Assembly: GCF_020731285.1 (NCBI RefSeq)
Contig: NZ_JAJFOW010000003.1
Coordinates: 186,001-250,000, forward strand
DNA from: Cohnella baijiui
GTDB lineage: Bacteria; Bacillota; Bacilli; Paenibacillales; Paenibacillaceae
DNA: 64,000 nt
Reading direction: 5' to 3'
Positions 1 through 8,664 of the stretch are shown one piece after another. The notes below the pieces were generated by a model. That model saw only the letters and a list, made by a program, of their open reading frames with translations, ran no database searches and was not told the origin of the DNA. The stretch's first letter is position 1, and every line of letters starts with the position of its first letter. The position numbers and the translations under genes were made by a program.

Positions 1-732
1 GTCCTGCCTGCAAGCCGCGGCGCCATGAAGGTGTGCAGAAGGAACTTCGACGACGTGAGAGTGATTTTGAACCCGATTAAAGGATACAAAAATACGGACC
101 AAATCTACGAAATCGAAATGCCGATCGGCCATTTTGTGGACGTCGACGTCCAATCGACATGCGGAATCGCCAATACCCAAGCCATGATCATTCCCGAAGA
201 CGACCCTTCGAATTTCTTTTTTCCCGAGTGCAGAACGGCTGAGATGATATGGTTCCGACAAGGCTGGATGGAATATCGGTTCCCTCGGTCGATTCCGCAT
301 AACATTCACATCAAATCGATCGAATTCTCCCTGGAATTGTGTTCGGAAGCGCCCAACTTTAACAACGATTGGCCGTCGGACATTACGGTATGGATCAATA
401 ACGTCGAGATCGGTACCTGGACGTCGCCGGGCGACTTCGGCGATCATAGAGGCAAGAACAACCCGGAATGGTGGCATGACACCAGCACGCAGTACGGCCT
501 ATTGAAGACATTTAGGGTAGACACTCATCGCAGCACGGTGGACAACCACAAAATTTCCGACGTTACCTTGCAAGATCTGCAGCTTCATTCGTTCCCCTAT
601 ATCCGCTTTAAGATCGGCGTCAAGCCGGATGCCGTTAACAAAGGCGGCGTGAATCTATTCGGCCGCGGATTCGGAGATTACGATCAGGACATTATCATGA
701 AGCTTCATTACGAGCCGAACGAGAAGGATTGA
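1..732 (+). CDS. C-terminal part of a transcriptional regulator with a large sensor domain (5'-truncated)
   Basis: The reading frame is open from base 1, so the gene begins outside the window; the ATG at 25 is internal or fortuitous. The visible ~240 residues carry no helix-turn-helix. They resemble the C-terminal ligand domain I associate with ArsR-type regulators of Paenibacillus sugar loci: an aromatic-rich beta domain with the stretch GHFVDVDVQSTCGIA and a C-terminal GRGFGDYDQDI. A strong terminator follows at once, so it is not co-transcribed with the arabinan operon downstream, but it is a plausible regulator of it. The family call is by recollection of similar proteins. What is certain is a complete C-terminus ending at 732. 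Confidence 0.6.
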   Translation, partial: VLPASRGAMKVCRRNFDDVRVILNPIKGYKNTDQIYEIEMPIGHFVDVDVQSTCGIANTQAMIIPEDDPSNFFFPECRTAEMIWFRQGWMEYRFPRSIPHNIHIKSIEFSLELCSEAPNFNNDWPSDITVWINNVEIGTWTSPGDFGDHRGKNNPEWWHDTSTQYGLLKTFRVDTHRSTVDNHKISDVTLQDLQLHSFPYIRFKIGVKPDAVNKGGVNLFGRGFGDYDQDIIMKLHYEPNEKD

Positions 733-759
733 AGGATAAACAACAAAAAGTCTGTTACT

Positions 760-785
760 AATGGCGCAACAGCGCCATTTTTTTC
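760..785 (+). terminator. Rho-independent terminator
   Basis: Perfect 8-bp stem AATGGCGC / GCGCCATT with loop AACA, followed by a run of T. It ends the upstream regulator transcript. Confidence 0.9.
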
Positions 786-810
786 GTTTATATAAAACAA
801 AATTATTGTT

Positions 811-824
811 TGTAACCGTTGACA
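811..824 (+). promoter_or_regulatory. cre site (CcpA operator)
   Basis: TGTAACCGTTGACA fits every fixed position of the Bacillota cre consensus TGWNANCGNTNWCA, and its last six bases are the -35 box of the operon promoter. Binding of CcpA here would repress the arabinan operon in the presence of a preferred sugar (inference). Confidence 0.75.
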
Positions 825-848
825 TTTGAAGGTTTATCCAATTATAAT
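819..848 (+). promoter_or_regulatory. SigA promoter of the arabinan operon
   Basis: TTGACA (819-824), an 18-bp spacer and TATAAT (843-848). It lies about 175 bp upstream of the binding-protein gene, leaving a long leader (849-1024) in which I recognise no gene or riboswitch. Confidence 0.8.
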
Positions 849-1024
849 CGGTTTTGTACCAACAAATATGTATTGAATAGGCGTAATTGAGGTTTTGGTG
901 TACAGGAATTTTATTTCTTTCAAGAAAAGGGGCGGTCCGGCGCTATAATCTCAAGGAATATCGGGATTATCTCAGCTTTATAACAACAATTTTATTATTA
1001 ATTACCGGAAAGGGGTCAGAAGCC

Positions 1025-2404
1025 ATGAAACCATGGAAAAAGAGCTCACTTGCTATGGCTGCACTCATTCTATTGGCCGGCGGCGTAGTCGGATGCGGAA
1101 ACGGAAACAAAGACGGTGCCTCCTCCTCAGCGGCAAGCCCCACAGGCACGGCAAGCCAGACCGGCTCGGCCAGCCCAAGCGAAGCACCTCCCGAAGAGAA
1201 GGCGACCATTAAATTCGCCGGCTGGGGCGATCCGTCGGAGAAGGAAGTGTTCACGAAGCTGATCAAGAACTTCGAAGAGAAGTATCCGAACATCAAGGTC
1301 AACTATTTGCACATCCCTGCCGATTACGTGGGCAAGATGAACACGATCCTGGCCGGCGGCGACGCTCCCGACGTGTTCTACGTGCCGGACGGCGACTTCG
1401 GACGTTGGGTCAGCCAAGGCTTGCTGCAGTCGATTGACAAATACATGGAATCAAGCCAGATCGATACGGGGGACATGTGGGATTCCTCCCTGGTTCGTTA
1501 CCGTTACGATGGATCCATCACGGGCAAAGGCCCGCTGTACGCATTGCCGAAGGATATCGGTCCGACGGTGCTCTACTACAACAAGGATATTTTCCAAAAG
1601 ATGAACGTTCCTTTCCCAAGCGCGGATAATCCGATGACGTTCGACCAGCTGCTGGATACGGCTCAGAAGCTGACGGTAAGAAACGGCGACAAAGTCGAGC
1701 AGTACGGCATGGGCCCGATTTGGTGGGAAGGCTTCGTATTGGGGAACGGCGGCAAGTTCTTAAGCGACGATCGGAAGGAATTTTTGCTGAACGGCAAGGA
1801 AGCGACGGACGCGCTGCAATTCGCGGTCGACCTGGCTCACAAATACAAGGTCATTCCGGACAGCAGAGCGCTGCAAGCGATGAACGACGGGCAAATGTTC
1901 GAGACTGGCAAACTCGCGATGATCATCCAAGGCCGTTGGATGGTCCCAACCTACCGGAAGTTGAAGTTCGATTGGGATGTCGCTCCGCTGCCGGCGAATG
2001 GAAACTGGTCCGGATGGAGCGGCTCTGTCGGACTCGGCATCTCCAGCAAGTCGAAGCACGCGGATGCGGCCTTCAAGCTGTTGGAATATCTGAGCGGACC
2101 GGAAGGCCAGAAGGAGCAGTCCCTCATGGGCTTCGCCATTCCGAGCTTCAAGTCGATGGCGAACACGGACGTATTCCTGCAGCCGGGCCAAAAGCCGGAG
2201 CATGCGCAAGTATTCATTAAAGCGGCGGAAAGCGAAATTCCGGGACCGTGGACCAACTTGCCGAACGCCAAATGGTGGGATATGCTGGGCCAAAATTTGG
2301 GGCCGATGTGGGAAGGGAAACGTCCGGCAGCCGATCTGCTGAACGAACTGAAGCCCAAGATCGACCAAGCGATCAAGGAAGGCAATCCGGCCATATTTAA
2401 ATAG
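1025..2404 (+). CDS. Extracellular sugar-binding lipoprotein (ABC importer, family 1)
   Basis: A 459-residue substrate-binding protein for an ABC sugar importer, anchored to the outer face of the membrane. The N-terminus MKPWKKSSLAMAALILLAGG leads to a lipobox ending in Cys24, followed by a Ser/Thr/Ala-rich linker. The mature part has the usual features of this family, with TIKFAGWGDPSEKEVF at its start and GDAPDVFYVPDG near residue 115. I chose the ATG at 1025 because GAAAGGGG lies upstream and the signal peptide begins there; the longer upstream frame adds a non-signal tail. It is the first gene of the arabinan operon, so the substrate is probably an arabino-oligosaccharide (inferred from the GH43/GH93 genes). 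Confidence 0.92.
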   Translation: MKPWKKSSLAMAALILLAGGVVGCGNGNKDGASSSAASPTGTASQTGSASPSEAPPEEKATIKFAGWGDPSEKEVFTKLIKNFEEKYPNIKVNYLHIPADYVGKMNTILAGGDAPDVFYVPDGDFGRWVSQGLLQSIDKYMESSQIDTGDMWDSSLVRYRYDGSITGKGPLYALPKDIGPTVLYYNKDIFQKMNVPFPSADNPMTFDQLLDTAQKLTVRNGDKVEQYGMGPIWWEGFVLGNGGKFLSDDRKEFLLNGKEATDALQFAVDLAHKYKVIPDSRALQAMNDGQMFETGKLAMIIQGRWMVPTYRKLKFDWDVAPLPANGNWSGWSGSVGLGISSKSKHADAAFKLLEYLSGPEGQKEQSLMGFAIPSFKSMANTDVFLQPGQKPEHAQVFIKAAESEIPGPWTNLPNAKWWDMLGQNLGPMWEGKRPAADLLNELKPKIDQAIKEGNPAIFK

Positions 2405-2421
2405 TCCATACGTTGGGGGAA

Positions 2422-2456
2422 AAAGGAGGAGCGCGTTAGGAGCGTCGCCCTCCTTT
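2422..2456 (+). terminator. Intercistronic hairpin after the binding-protein gene
   Basis: Stem AAAGGAGG / CCTCCTTT with an inner GCG/CGC pairing and a short pyrimidine tail. It sits between the binding-protein and permease genes, a position that usually gives an excess of binding protein through partial termination or mRNA protection (inference). Confidence 0.55.
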
Positions 2457-2484
2457 CTTCCTCGGCATCTGGAGGAGGGTAATC

Positions 2485-3360
2485 TTGGGCAACAAACGGA
2501 AGATGTATTTGTGGGCGTATGCGTTCATCTCTGCTCCGATTCTGGGTTTTCTGCTGTTTGCTCTGATTCCGATCTGTTTTTCCGTGTACGTCAGCACGAC
2601 CCAGTACAGCGGCTATCAGAAGCCTGTCTTTACGGGGACGGACAATTATGTCAGACTCCTCAGCCATGACCCGTTGTTCTGGAAAACGCTCACCAACACG
2701 ATCTACTCCGTACTCTCCATTCCGATCGGAATGGCGTTGGCGCTGGCGATAGCCGTTGCCTTGAATCAAAAAATCGTCGGCATCCGATTCTTTCGTACCG
2801 CTTTCTTCCTGCCGACCATCAGCTCTGTCGTAGCCATGACCTTGCTGTGGAAATGGATATTCAACGGAGATTACGGATTGCTGAATTATTTGCTTGGTCT
2901 AGTCGGCATTACGGGTCCCGCATGGCTGAGCAGCGAGACTTGGGCGATGCCGGCCATGATCCTACAGGGCGTATGGGGCGGCTTAGGGTTCAACATGGTG
3001 CTGTATCTGGCTGCGCTTCAAGGGGTGCCGGGCAGTCTGTACGAAGCTGCGGAGATCGACGGGGCCGGCGGCTGGCAGCGATTCGTGAAAATTACGATTC
3101 CGTGCATCTCGCCCACCACCTTGTACATTCTGGTCACGTCGATTATCGGCGCGATGCAGGACTTTCCGCGGTTCCAAATCATGACCGAGGGCGGACCCAA
3201 TTATTCGACGACCACGATCGTCTATTACCTGTTCCAGAATGCCTTCCGCTATATGGACATGGGGTACGCATCGGCGATGGCATGGGTACTTGGCATTCTG
3301 CTCATGGCGATTACGCTGCTCAATTTCTGGTTATCCCGTCGTTGGGTGCATTACGAATAG
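2485..3360 (+). CDS. Sugar ABC transporter permease, MalF type
   Basis: A 291-residue inner-membrane permease of a CUT1 importer with about six hydrophobic segments. It has the cytoplasmic EAA loop EAAEIDGAGG followed by KITIPCISP, which docks with the ATPase. The start is a TTG at 2485, supported by GGAGGAGGG at 2471-2479. It pairs with the next permease. No ATPase gene is present in the operon, so a shared MsmX-like ATPase is presumably used. Confidence 0.92.
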   Translation: MGNKRKMYLWAYAFISAPILGFLLFALIPICFSVYVSTTQYSGYQKPVFTGTDNYVRLLSHDPLFWKTLTNTIYSVLSIPIGMALALAIAVALNQKIVGIRFFRTAFFLPTISSVVAMTLLWKWIFNGDYGLLNYLLGLVGITGPAWLSSETWAMPAMILQGVWGGLGFNMVLYLAALQGVPGSLYEAAEIDGAGGWQRFVKITIPCISPTTLYILVTSIIGAMQDFPRFQIMTEGGPNYSTTTIVYYLFQNAFRYMDMGYASAMAWVLGILLMAITLLNFWLSRRWVHYE

Positions 3361-3371
3361 GGGGAAATGGA

Positions 3372-4238
3372 ATGTCCGGTGCCTCGATCGGAGTGAGACA
3401 AACAGGAAGACGGGCGAACGAGCGGATACGAAAAGCGGCGGCTTATGTATTCCTGATCTGCGGATCTTTGGTGATGGCCGTGCCTTTTTTATGGATGCTC
3501 TCCACCTCCTTGAAAGAACAAGGCGCCGTTTTCGATATGCCGCCGAAGTGGATTCCCGAGCATTGGGAGTGGAGCAACTACTCGTTCGTATTAGGAGAGG
3601 CCAACCTGCTGCACGGCTTCATGAATACGATGATCATCGTCATTCCGACGACTGTGATCGGTTTGTTCACCAGCGCATTGGCGGCGTATGCTTTCGCTCG
3701 CATGGTTTTTCCCGCGCGTAACGTGCTGTTCGTCATGCTGCTCGCCACGATGATGATTCCGGGTGTCGTGACGATGATTCCCGCCTTCATCGTGTACAAA
3801 TCGATCGGTTGGGTGGACAGCTGGCTGCCGTTAATGGTCCCGGGGATGTTCGGGGCCGCCGCCGCGGTATTCTTCATGAGGCAATTTTTCATGACGATCC
3901 CCTCCGAGCTGGAAGACGCCGCGATGATGGACGGACTGAATCCGTTCTGGATCTTCATCCGAATCGTGCTGCCGCTGTCGAAGCCCGCATTGGTTGCGCA
4001 AGGCATTTTCGGTTTTCTGGGGGGCTACAACGATTTTCTCGGCCCGCTCATTTATATCAACAGTCCCGAGAAATTCACCCTTCAGCTCGTGTTGGCATCG
4101 TTTCAGGGTTTCTATAATGCGCAATGGACTTACATCATGGCGGGGTCGGTACTGGCGTTGATCCCGACGGTGCTGCTGTTCTTTTTCGCGCAGCGTTACT
4201 TCGTCGAAGGCATCACTTTGACGGGAATGAAAGGATAG
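3372..4238 (+). CDS. Sugar ABC transporter permease, MalG type
   Basis: A 288-residue permease, the partner of the preceding MalF-type protein. It shows the typical N-terminal PFLWMLSTSLKEQGAVF and an EAA loop EDAAMMDGLNPFWIF followed by VLPLSKP. The ATG at 3372 lies 12 bases after the previous stop, preceded by GGGGAAATGG. The reading frame extends far upstream inside the other permease gene, but that part is out of its coding frame and is not translated. Confidence 0.92.
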   Translation: MSGASIGVRQTGRRANERIRKAAAYVFLICGSLVMAVPFLWMLSTSLKEQGAVFDMPPKWIPEHWEWSNYSFVLGEANLLHGFMNTMIIVIPTTVIGLFTSALAAYAFARMVFPARNVLFVMLLATMMIPGVVTMIPAFIVYKSIGWVDSWLPLMVPGMFGAAAAVFFMRQFFMTIPSELEDAAMMDGLNPFWIFIRIVLPLSKPALVAQGIFGFLGGYNDFLGPLIYINSPEKFTLQLVLASFQGFYNAQWTYIMAGSVLALIPTVLLFFFAQRYFVEGITLTGMKG

Positions 4239-4254
4239 TCAGGAGGAGTACGAA

Positions 4255-5217
4255 ATGAGTACGCAAACGAACAAGACATTTACCAACCCGATTATGGCAA
4301 GCGGGGCAGACCCCTGGATGTATCGGCATAGCGACGGTTGTTATTACTTCATGGTCACACGCGGCGATCGTCTGGAGTTGCATCGATCCCCTTCGATGAG
4401 CGAGGTGGCCGCAGCGCCCAAGACGACGATTTGGCTGCCGCCCGCAGAAGGACCGGGAAGCCGGGAATTGTGGGCGCCGGAAATTCACTTTGTCGGCGGC
4501 AAATGGTACATCTATTACACGGCTAGCGACGGGAGCGGGGATGCCTCGCGCCAAATTTACGTCTTGGAAAATGAAAATACCGATCCGACGACAGGCGTTT
4601 GGACGGAAAAAGGCGCGGTCAACACGGCTTTGCCGGGTCTGGACGGCACGATTCTGGCGCACGGCGGCAAGCTTTATTTCATGTATGCGGGTTATGGGCA
4701 TTTCCCCGAATATGGTTCTGCGATATACGTGGCTTTGATGGAAAATCCATGGACGCTGAAGGGTCCCGAAACGCTGCTGACGAAGCCGGATTACGAATGG
4801 GAAAAACAAGGCGGGATGGCGATCAATGAAGGGCCTTGTTTCCTGGTCCGCTATGGTCGAGTGTTCATGATCTATTCGGCCAGCACGACTTGGTCGGACG
4901 ACTATGCATTAGGCATGCTCACGGCGGAGGAAGGGAGCGATCTGCTGAACCCGGAATCCTGGAAGAAATCCGAGCGCCCGGTATTTGCGAAGTGCCCGGA
5001 AAATGAGGTGTATGCGCCAGGGCACAATAGCTTCACCGTATCGCCGGACGGTAGCGAGGATTGGATCGTCTATCACGCCATTCCCGAATCGGAGGGAGGA
5101 GCGGAGAAGAGGCAGCCCCGCATGCAAAAATTTGGATGGACGCCGGATGGGTTCCCTGATTTCGGAAAACCGGTGGCATCCGGCACGGCTTGCCCCGTTC
5201 CTTCCGGAGAGGAATAA
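4255..5217 (+). CDS. Glycoside hydrolase family 43, intracellular arabinofuranosidase-like
   Basis: A 320-residue five-bladed beta-propeller enzyme of the GH43 type with no signal peptide, so it probably cleaves imported arabino-oligosaccharides in the cytoplasm. The three acidic residues expected of the family can be placed: Asp19 in ASGADPW (base), Asp130 in PGLDGTI (pKa modulator) and Glu192 in NEGPCFLV (acid). A strong AGGAGGAG precedes the ATG. The next gene starts on its stop codon, suggesting translational coupling. Arabinose specificity rests on the neighbours; beta-xylosidase is an alternative. Confidence 0.88.
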   Translation: MSTQTNKTFTNPIMASGADPWMYRHSDGCYYFMVTRGDRLELHRSPSMSEVAAAPKTTIWLPPAEGPGSRELWAPEIHFVGGKWYIYYTASDGSGDASRQIYVLENENTDPTTGVWTEKGAVNTALPGLDGTILAHGGKLYFMYAGYGHFPEYGSAIYVALMENPWTLKGPETLLTKPDYEWEKQGGMAINEGPCFLVRYGRVFMIYSASTTWSDDYALGMLTAEEGSDLLNPESWKKSERPVFAKCPENEVYAPGHNSFTVSPDGSEDWIVYHAIPESEGGAEKRQPRMQKFGWTPDGFPDFGKPVASGTACPVPSGEE

Positions 5218-6287
5218 TGGCGGGAATTGGTATGAAGCGCGGGATCATTGCTTTGGGAATCGTTCTGGTACTCTTGGCCGGCTCCTATGCGGCTTGGCGT
5301 ATTTGGCATCATGAGCAGGTTGGCGTACCCGTCGCTTATTCCAACCCGGTCTTTGCCCACGATGCGGCGGATCCGACCGTGCTAAAGGCAGATGACGGTT
5401 ATTATTACGCGATCACCACGCAGACCAACTACGACGGAACCTTCGTCCCCTTGCCCATCTTGCGTTCCAAGGACTTGGTCCATTGGGAGAGGAAGGGGGC
5501 CGTATTCACGGTCGAGCAGGTTCCGTCTTGGGCGACGGCCGATTATATGTGGGCGCCTCATCTGACGTATTACAAAGGAAAGTACTACGTGTATTATTCG
5601 ACCAAAGTGAACGACGGCGATCCGCTAAAGGGGATGGGGATCGGTGTCGCCGTCGCGGATCATCCTCTGGGACCTTACCGGGATCACGGCGGACCTGTCG
5701 TCTGGGGAACCGGATTCGAGAAGATCGATCCGTTCGTGTTGGACGATGATGACGGCAAGCGATATTTGTATTGGGGCTCCGACAAGCAGCCTATCTATGT
5801 CCAGCAGCTTGCCGATGACGGATTCGGCGTGGTCGGGGAGGAACAAGCCGTCATCTATCCGGGCGTGCAAAGCCGCGAGGCCTATGACGCTCTAGTAGAA
5901 GGCCCTTGGGTCGTGAAGCGGAACGGGTACTACTACATGTTCTACTCCGGAGATTATTGCTGCCTGGACAATAGCGGCAATACCGCCCATTACGCGGTGA
6001 TGGCGGCGCGTTCCGAATCCCCGACCGGTCCGTTCGAAGCGTTTCCCGACAATCCCATCCTGGAAAAGAACGAGGCATTTCTGGCTCCGGGCCATAACGC
6101 CGTCATCCGGGACGATGCCGGCCTCGATTGGATGCTGTATCACGCTTACGATTTGCAAGACGTATCGACCTCCGGTCGTGTGCTGATGCTCGATCGCATT
6201 AGCTGGAAAGACGGATGGCCGGTCGTTCACGACGGCAGCGGGCCGAGTTCTACTCTGCAAGAGGATGGTCCGATCACGAGGAAGTAG
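5217..6287 (+). CDS. Glycoside hydrolase family 43 with N-terminal membrane anchor
   Basis: A 356-residue GH43 enzyme whose first ~28 residues form a signal anchor (MKRGIIALGIVLVLLAGSY), so the catalytic propeller should face outwards. The catalytic triad can be placed at Asp52 (AADPTVL), Asp171 (EKIDPFVL) and Glu228 (LVEGPWVV). This layout matches extracellular arabinanases and arabinofuranosidases. The ATG at 5217 overlaps the previous stop by one base, with GGAGAGGA upstream; a second ATG at 5232 is possible. Together with the cytoplasmic GH43 it would split arabinan degradation between the two sides of the membrane (inference). Confidence 0.87.
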   Translation: MAGIGMKRGIIALGIVLVLLAGSYAAWRIWHHEQVGVPVAYSNPVFAHDAADPTVLKADDGYYYAITTQTNYDGTFVPLPILRSKDLVHWERKGAVFTVEQVPSWATADYMWAPHLTYYKGKYYVYYSTKVNDGDPLKGMGIGVAVADHPLGPYRDHGGPVVWGTGFEKIDPFVLDDDDGKRYLYWGSDKQPIYVQQLADDGFGVVGEEQAVIYPGVQSREAYDALVEGPWVVKRNGYYYMFYSGDYCCLDNSGNTAHYAVMAARSESPTGPFEAFPDNPILEKNEAFLAPGHNAVIRDDAGLDWMLYHAYDLQDVSTSGRVLMLDRISWKDGWPVVHDGSGPSSTLQEDGPITRK

Positions 6288-6337
6288 TGATCGCTGGTGG
6301 GATTTAGGAAGATGCCGACTGAGGAGGAATAATCGTG

Positions 6338-8335
6338 ATGAAGAAGAATCGATTATTGGCATTCTCGCTTGCGCTGTTCTTGCTGATGCAAATGTTCGTT
6401 GTCGGACCCGTTCATGCCGCTACGACGGGCTCGGTCGTCTACAGCAACGCTTCGGAGCCGGAGCCCTACTATGCCCGAGCGGTCAAGCTGGGCAACGGGG
6501 ACGTGTTGGCGACTTTCACAAGAAAGTTTCCGGTGAATACCGGCTGGGCCGGCATGCAGCCATTCGACTTCTATCGAAGCTCCGATAACGGCCGAACCTG
6601 GACCTACCTCTCGCAGATCGACCCGAACAATTTCGGTTTAACCCGCGACAAACAAGCGATGACGACGCTTTATGTATTGCCGCAGCAAGTAGGCGGGTAT
6701 CCGGCCGGCACCCTGCTGTTCGCTTCGACGGATTGGGATCCGGGCGCGACGTATACGATCCATATTTGGCGGAGCACGGACAACGGAGCCCATTGGCAGC
6801 TGCACAGCAATCTGGCTGCGCAGGGCGGTTCGGGAACGCACCATACGTGGGAGCCCGAATTCGCGGTTTCAAGCGACGGAAGGCTGGTCTGCTATTATTC
6901 GGATGAAAGGCAAGCCGGCTATAACCAGGCGATCGCGCGCGAAATCTCGAGCGACGGCGGCTTAACTTGGGGCAATTACAGCATCATCATCGGCGACAAT
7001 ACGAATGGGAGCGCGCGTCCGGGCATGCCCAGGGTCGTGCGTCATAAGAACGGTACGTATTATATGTTCTACGAGCATTTAGGGGCGAAGCCAGACTTCG
7101 CCGTCCGGTTCAAGACGTCGTCCGACGGCTTGAACTGGGGAACGCCGTCCTCGCTCGGCACCGTCGTAGGTACAGGCATTTACCGCGCGTCCCAAGCGCC
7201 GGAAGTCGCATATGTCGACGACGGCAGCGCGAACGGAAGATTTTACGTTCGGGGCATGACGGACGTCGTGCCGGATCACAACAAAATGTTCACGAGCGCG
7301 GACAACGGCGCGACCTGGACACTGGTCGATGCTCCGCTGACGGTTGCGGGAAGCAATCAAAATACGCCCGCCGCTTGGAGCGGCACACTTGTCCCGCTGG
7401 ACAATTCCTTATTGCTTGAAGTCAATACCGTCAAAGTAGGCAGCCGCAACGAAATTCGCGCCAACGTCGCCCAAATGAACGGAGACGCGGCGCTCGTATC
7501 GGGAGCGACGTACAAGTTCGTCAACCAGAACAACGGGCTCGTGATCGATAATGCGGGCGGGGGTTCTCCTGCGGGAACGAGACTGATCGAATACAACGAT
7601 CTCGGGCTGAACACGCAATGGTTTCTGACGGATTACCGGAGCAACGGCTTTTTCCGGGTCATGAACTTGAACAATAATCTCGTGTGGGACGATCCGGATG
7701 GCGTGAAGACGCCCGGCACGAAGATCAACCAATGGACCGACAATTACCTCGACACGCAGCGCTGGAAATTCGCTTACGCAGGCGGCGGCTACTACACGAT
7801 CGCGAACGAGCACAGCGGACTGTTGGTCGACAACGCGGGAGGCGGTTCGCCGCCGGGAACGCAGCTGATCCAATATACGGCGAACGGTTTGGATACGCAG
7901 CGCTGGAGAGCCGTGCGTATCGACGTCGAGACGCCAGTCAACCAATTCGAAACGTATAACTTCCCGGGGAGCTTCATTCGCCATCAAGACGGTAGAGGGA
8001 AGACGAACGGAAGCCAGTACATCGCGGACGCGCAATGGAAGATCGTTCCGGGCCTCGCCAACGCATCGGCGATATCCATCGAATCGGTCAATTTTCCGGG
8101 ACAATACTTGCGGCACAAGAACGGGGAAATATGGATGGAGGCGAACGACGGGACAACGTTGTTCAAGAACGACGCGACCTGGAAGCTTCGCACGGGATTC
8201 GCGAACGGCTTCGCGGCATCGTTCGAGTCCTACAATTTCCCTGGTCAATACATGAGACACATGAACGGGCTGTTGTACATCACTTCCATCAACAACGCTA
8301 CGGATCAACAAGACGCCACGTTTTTCGTGAAATAA
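6338..8335 (+). CDS. Secreted GH93-like exo-arabinanase with ricin-B and AbfB (CBM42) modules
   Basis: A 665-residue secreted protein. Residues 1-28 are a signal peptide ending in VHAA. Residues ~30-380 form a sialidase-like propeller with Asp-boxes SSDNGRTW, STDNGAHW, SSDGGLTW and SADNGATW. This fold is shared by GH93 exo-1,5-arabinanases, the reading that best fits the operon. Residues ~385-525 repeat LDTQRW-type QxW motifs of a ricin-B (CBM13) lectin. Residues ~535-665 have three repeats ending in YNFPGxYxRH, typical of the arabinofuranose-binding AbfB module. GAGGAGGA precedes the ATG at 6338; a GTG three bases earlier is equally possible. A sialidase is a less likely alternative. A fragment of a close relative lies at 25804-25918. 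Confidence 0.85.
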   Translation: MKKNRLLAFSLALFLLMQMFVVGPVHAATTGSVVYSNASEPEPYYARAVKLGNGDVLATFTRKFPVNTGWAGMQPFDFYRSSDNGRTWTYLSQIDPNNFGLTRDKQAMTTLYVLPQQVGGYPAGTLLFASTDWDPGATYTIHIWRSTDNGAHWQLHSNLAAQGGSGTHHTWEPEFAVSSDGRLVCYYSDERQAGYNQAIAREISSDGGLTWGNYSIIIGDNTNGSARPGMPRVVRHKNGTYYMFYEHLGAKPDFAVRFKTSSDGLNWGTPSSLGTVVGTGIYRASQAPEVAYVDDGSANGRFYVRGMTDVVPDHNKMFTSADNGATWTLVDAPLTVAGSNQNTPAAWSGTLVPLDNSLLLEVNTVKVGSRNEIRANVAQMNGDAALVSGATYKFVNQNNGLVIDNAGGGSPAGTRLIEYNDLGLNTQWFLTDYRSNGFFRVMNLNNNLVWDDPDGVKTPGTKINQWTDNYLDTQRWKFAYAGGGYYTIANEHSGLLVDNAGGGSPPGTQLIQYTANGLDTQRWRAVRIDVETPVNQFETYNFPGSFIRHQDGRGKTNGSQYIADAQWKIVPGLANASAISIESVNFPGQYLRHKNGEIWMEANDGTTLFKNDATWKLRTGFANGFAASFESYNFPGQYMRHMNGLLYITSINNATDQQDATFFVK

Positions 8336-8351
8336 ACGGTGTTCGCGCCAT

Positions 8352-8390
8352 CACTTCCCTGACAGGTATGCTGTCAGGGAAGTGTTTGTA
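8352..8390 (+). terminator. Terminator of the arabinan operon
   Basis: Perfect 14-bp stem CACTTCCCTGACAG / CTGTCAGGGAAGTG with a 5-base loop and a short T-containing tail. It closes the operon 17 bases after the stop. From here to 8566 I see no convincing gene. Confidence 0.85.
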
Positions 8391-8566
8391 TGATAGGAGC
8401 TTCCTGCTTGGAGGATTATGCTTTTTGATGAACATAGATTTGGATGCACTTGTATTGTTGCCGTGGTTGAAGGTATCGTTCTCCATGCCTATCATGAGTA
8501 TTGCGGTAGGCTATTTGTGGATAAGAAGAGAGTTCAAACTCATAAAGTTTCTTAGAAAAAGTCGAA

Positions 8567-8596
8567 TTGACATAGGCTTGTTACCTAAGTTAAGAT
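8567..8596 (+). promoter_or_regulatory. SigA promoter of the HAD phosphatase gene
   Basis: TTGACA (8567-8572), an 18-bp spacer and TAAGAT (8591-8596). The -10 box runs into an operator-like repeat, so transcription is probably controlled by a LacI-type repressor. Confidence 0.7.
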
Positions 8597-8613
8597 ATGA
8601 AAACGACACCACA
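8596..8613 (+). promoter_or_regulatory. TGAAAACG-type operator, copy 1
   Basis: TATGAAAACGACACCACA. The same 18 bases recur exactly at 15713-15730, and related copies lie at 8629, 12795 and 12839. The site overlaps the -10 box. It is the proposed binding site of the LacI-type protein encoded at 12867. Confidence 0.6.
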
Positions 8614-8628
8614 ATTATTTTATTGTGT

Positions 8629-8648
8629 TATGTGAAAACGTCACCATA
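8629..8648 (+). promoter_or_regulatory. TGAAAACG-type operator, copy 2
   Basis: TATGTGAAAACGTCACCATA, with dyad arms GTGA/TCAC. It lies 35 bp (TGAAAACG to TGAAAACG) downstream of copy 1 and just before the ribosome site of the HAD gene. Confidence 0.6.
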
Positions 8649-8664
8649 ATGAGGAGGGTTGGGA

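Noticed and set aside
7409..8311. 300-codon minus-strand frame opposite the GH93-type gene
   Set aside because: It is antisense to the lectin and AbfB repeats and has a low-complexity, arginine-rich product. No promoter or ribosome site is visible.
8596..8648. TGAAAACG motifs considered as cre sites for CcpA
   Set aside because: All copies miss the required T at position 10 of the cre consensus, and they cluster around one LacI-led operon.
8428..8649. A 73-codon + strand frame with a hydrophobic first half before the HAD gene
   Set aside because: It contains the -35/-10 boxes and both operators of the HAD promoter, and the nearest GGAGGA is 12 bases from the ATG. It is more likely chance or decayed sequence.
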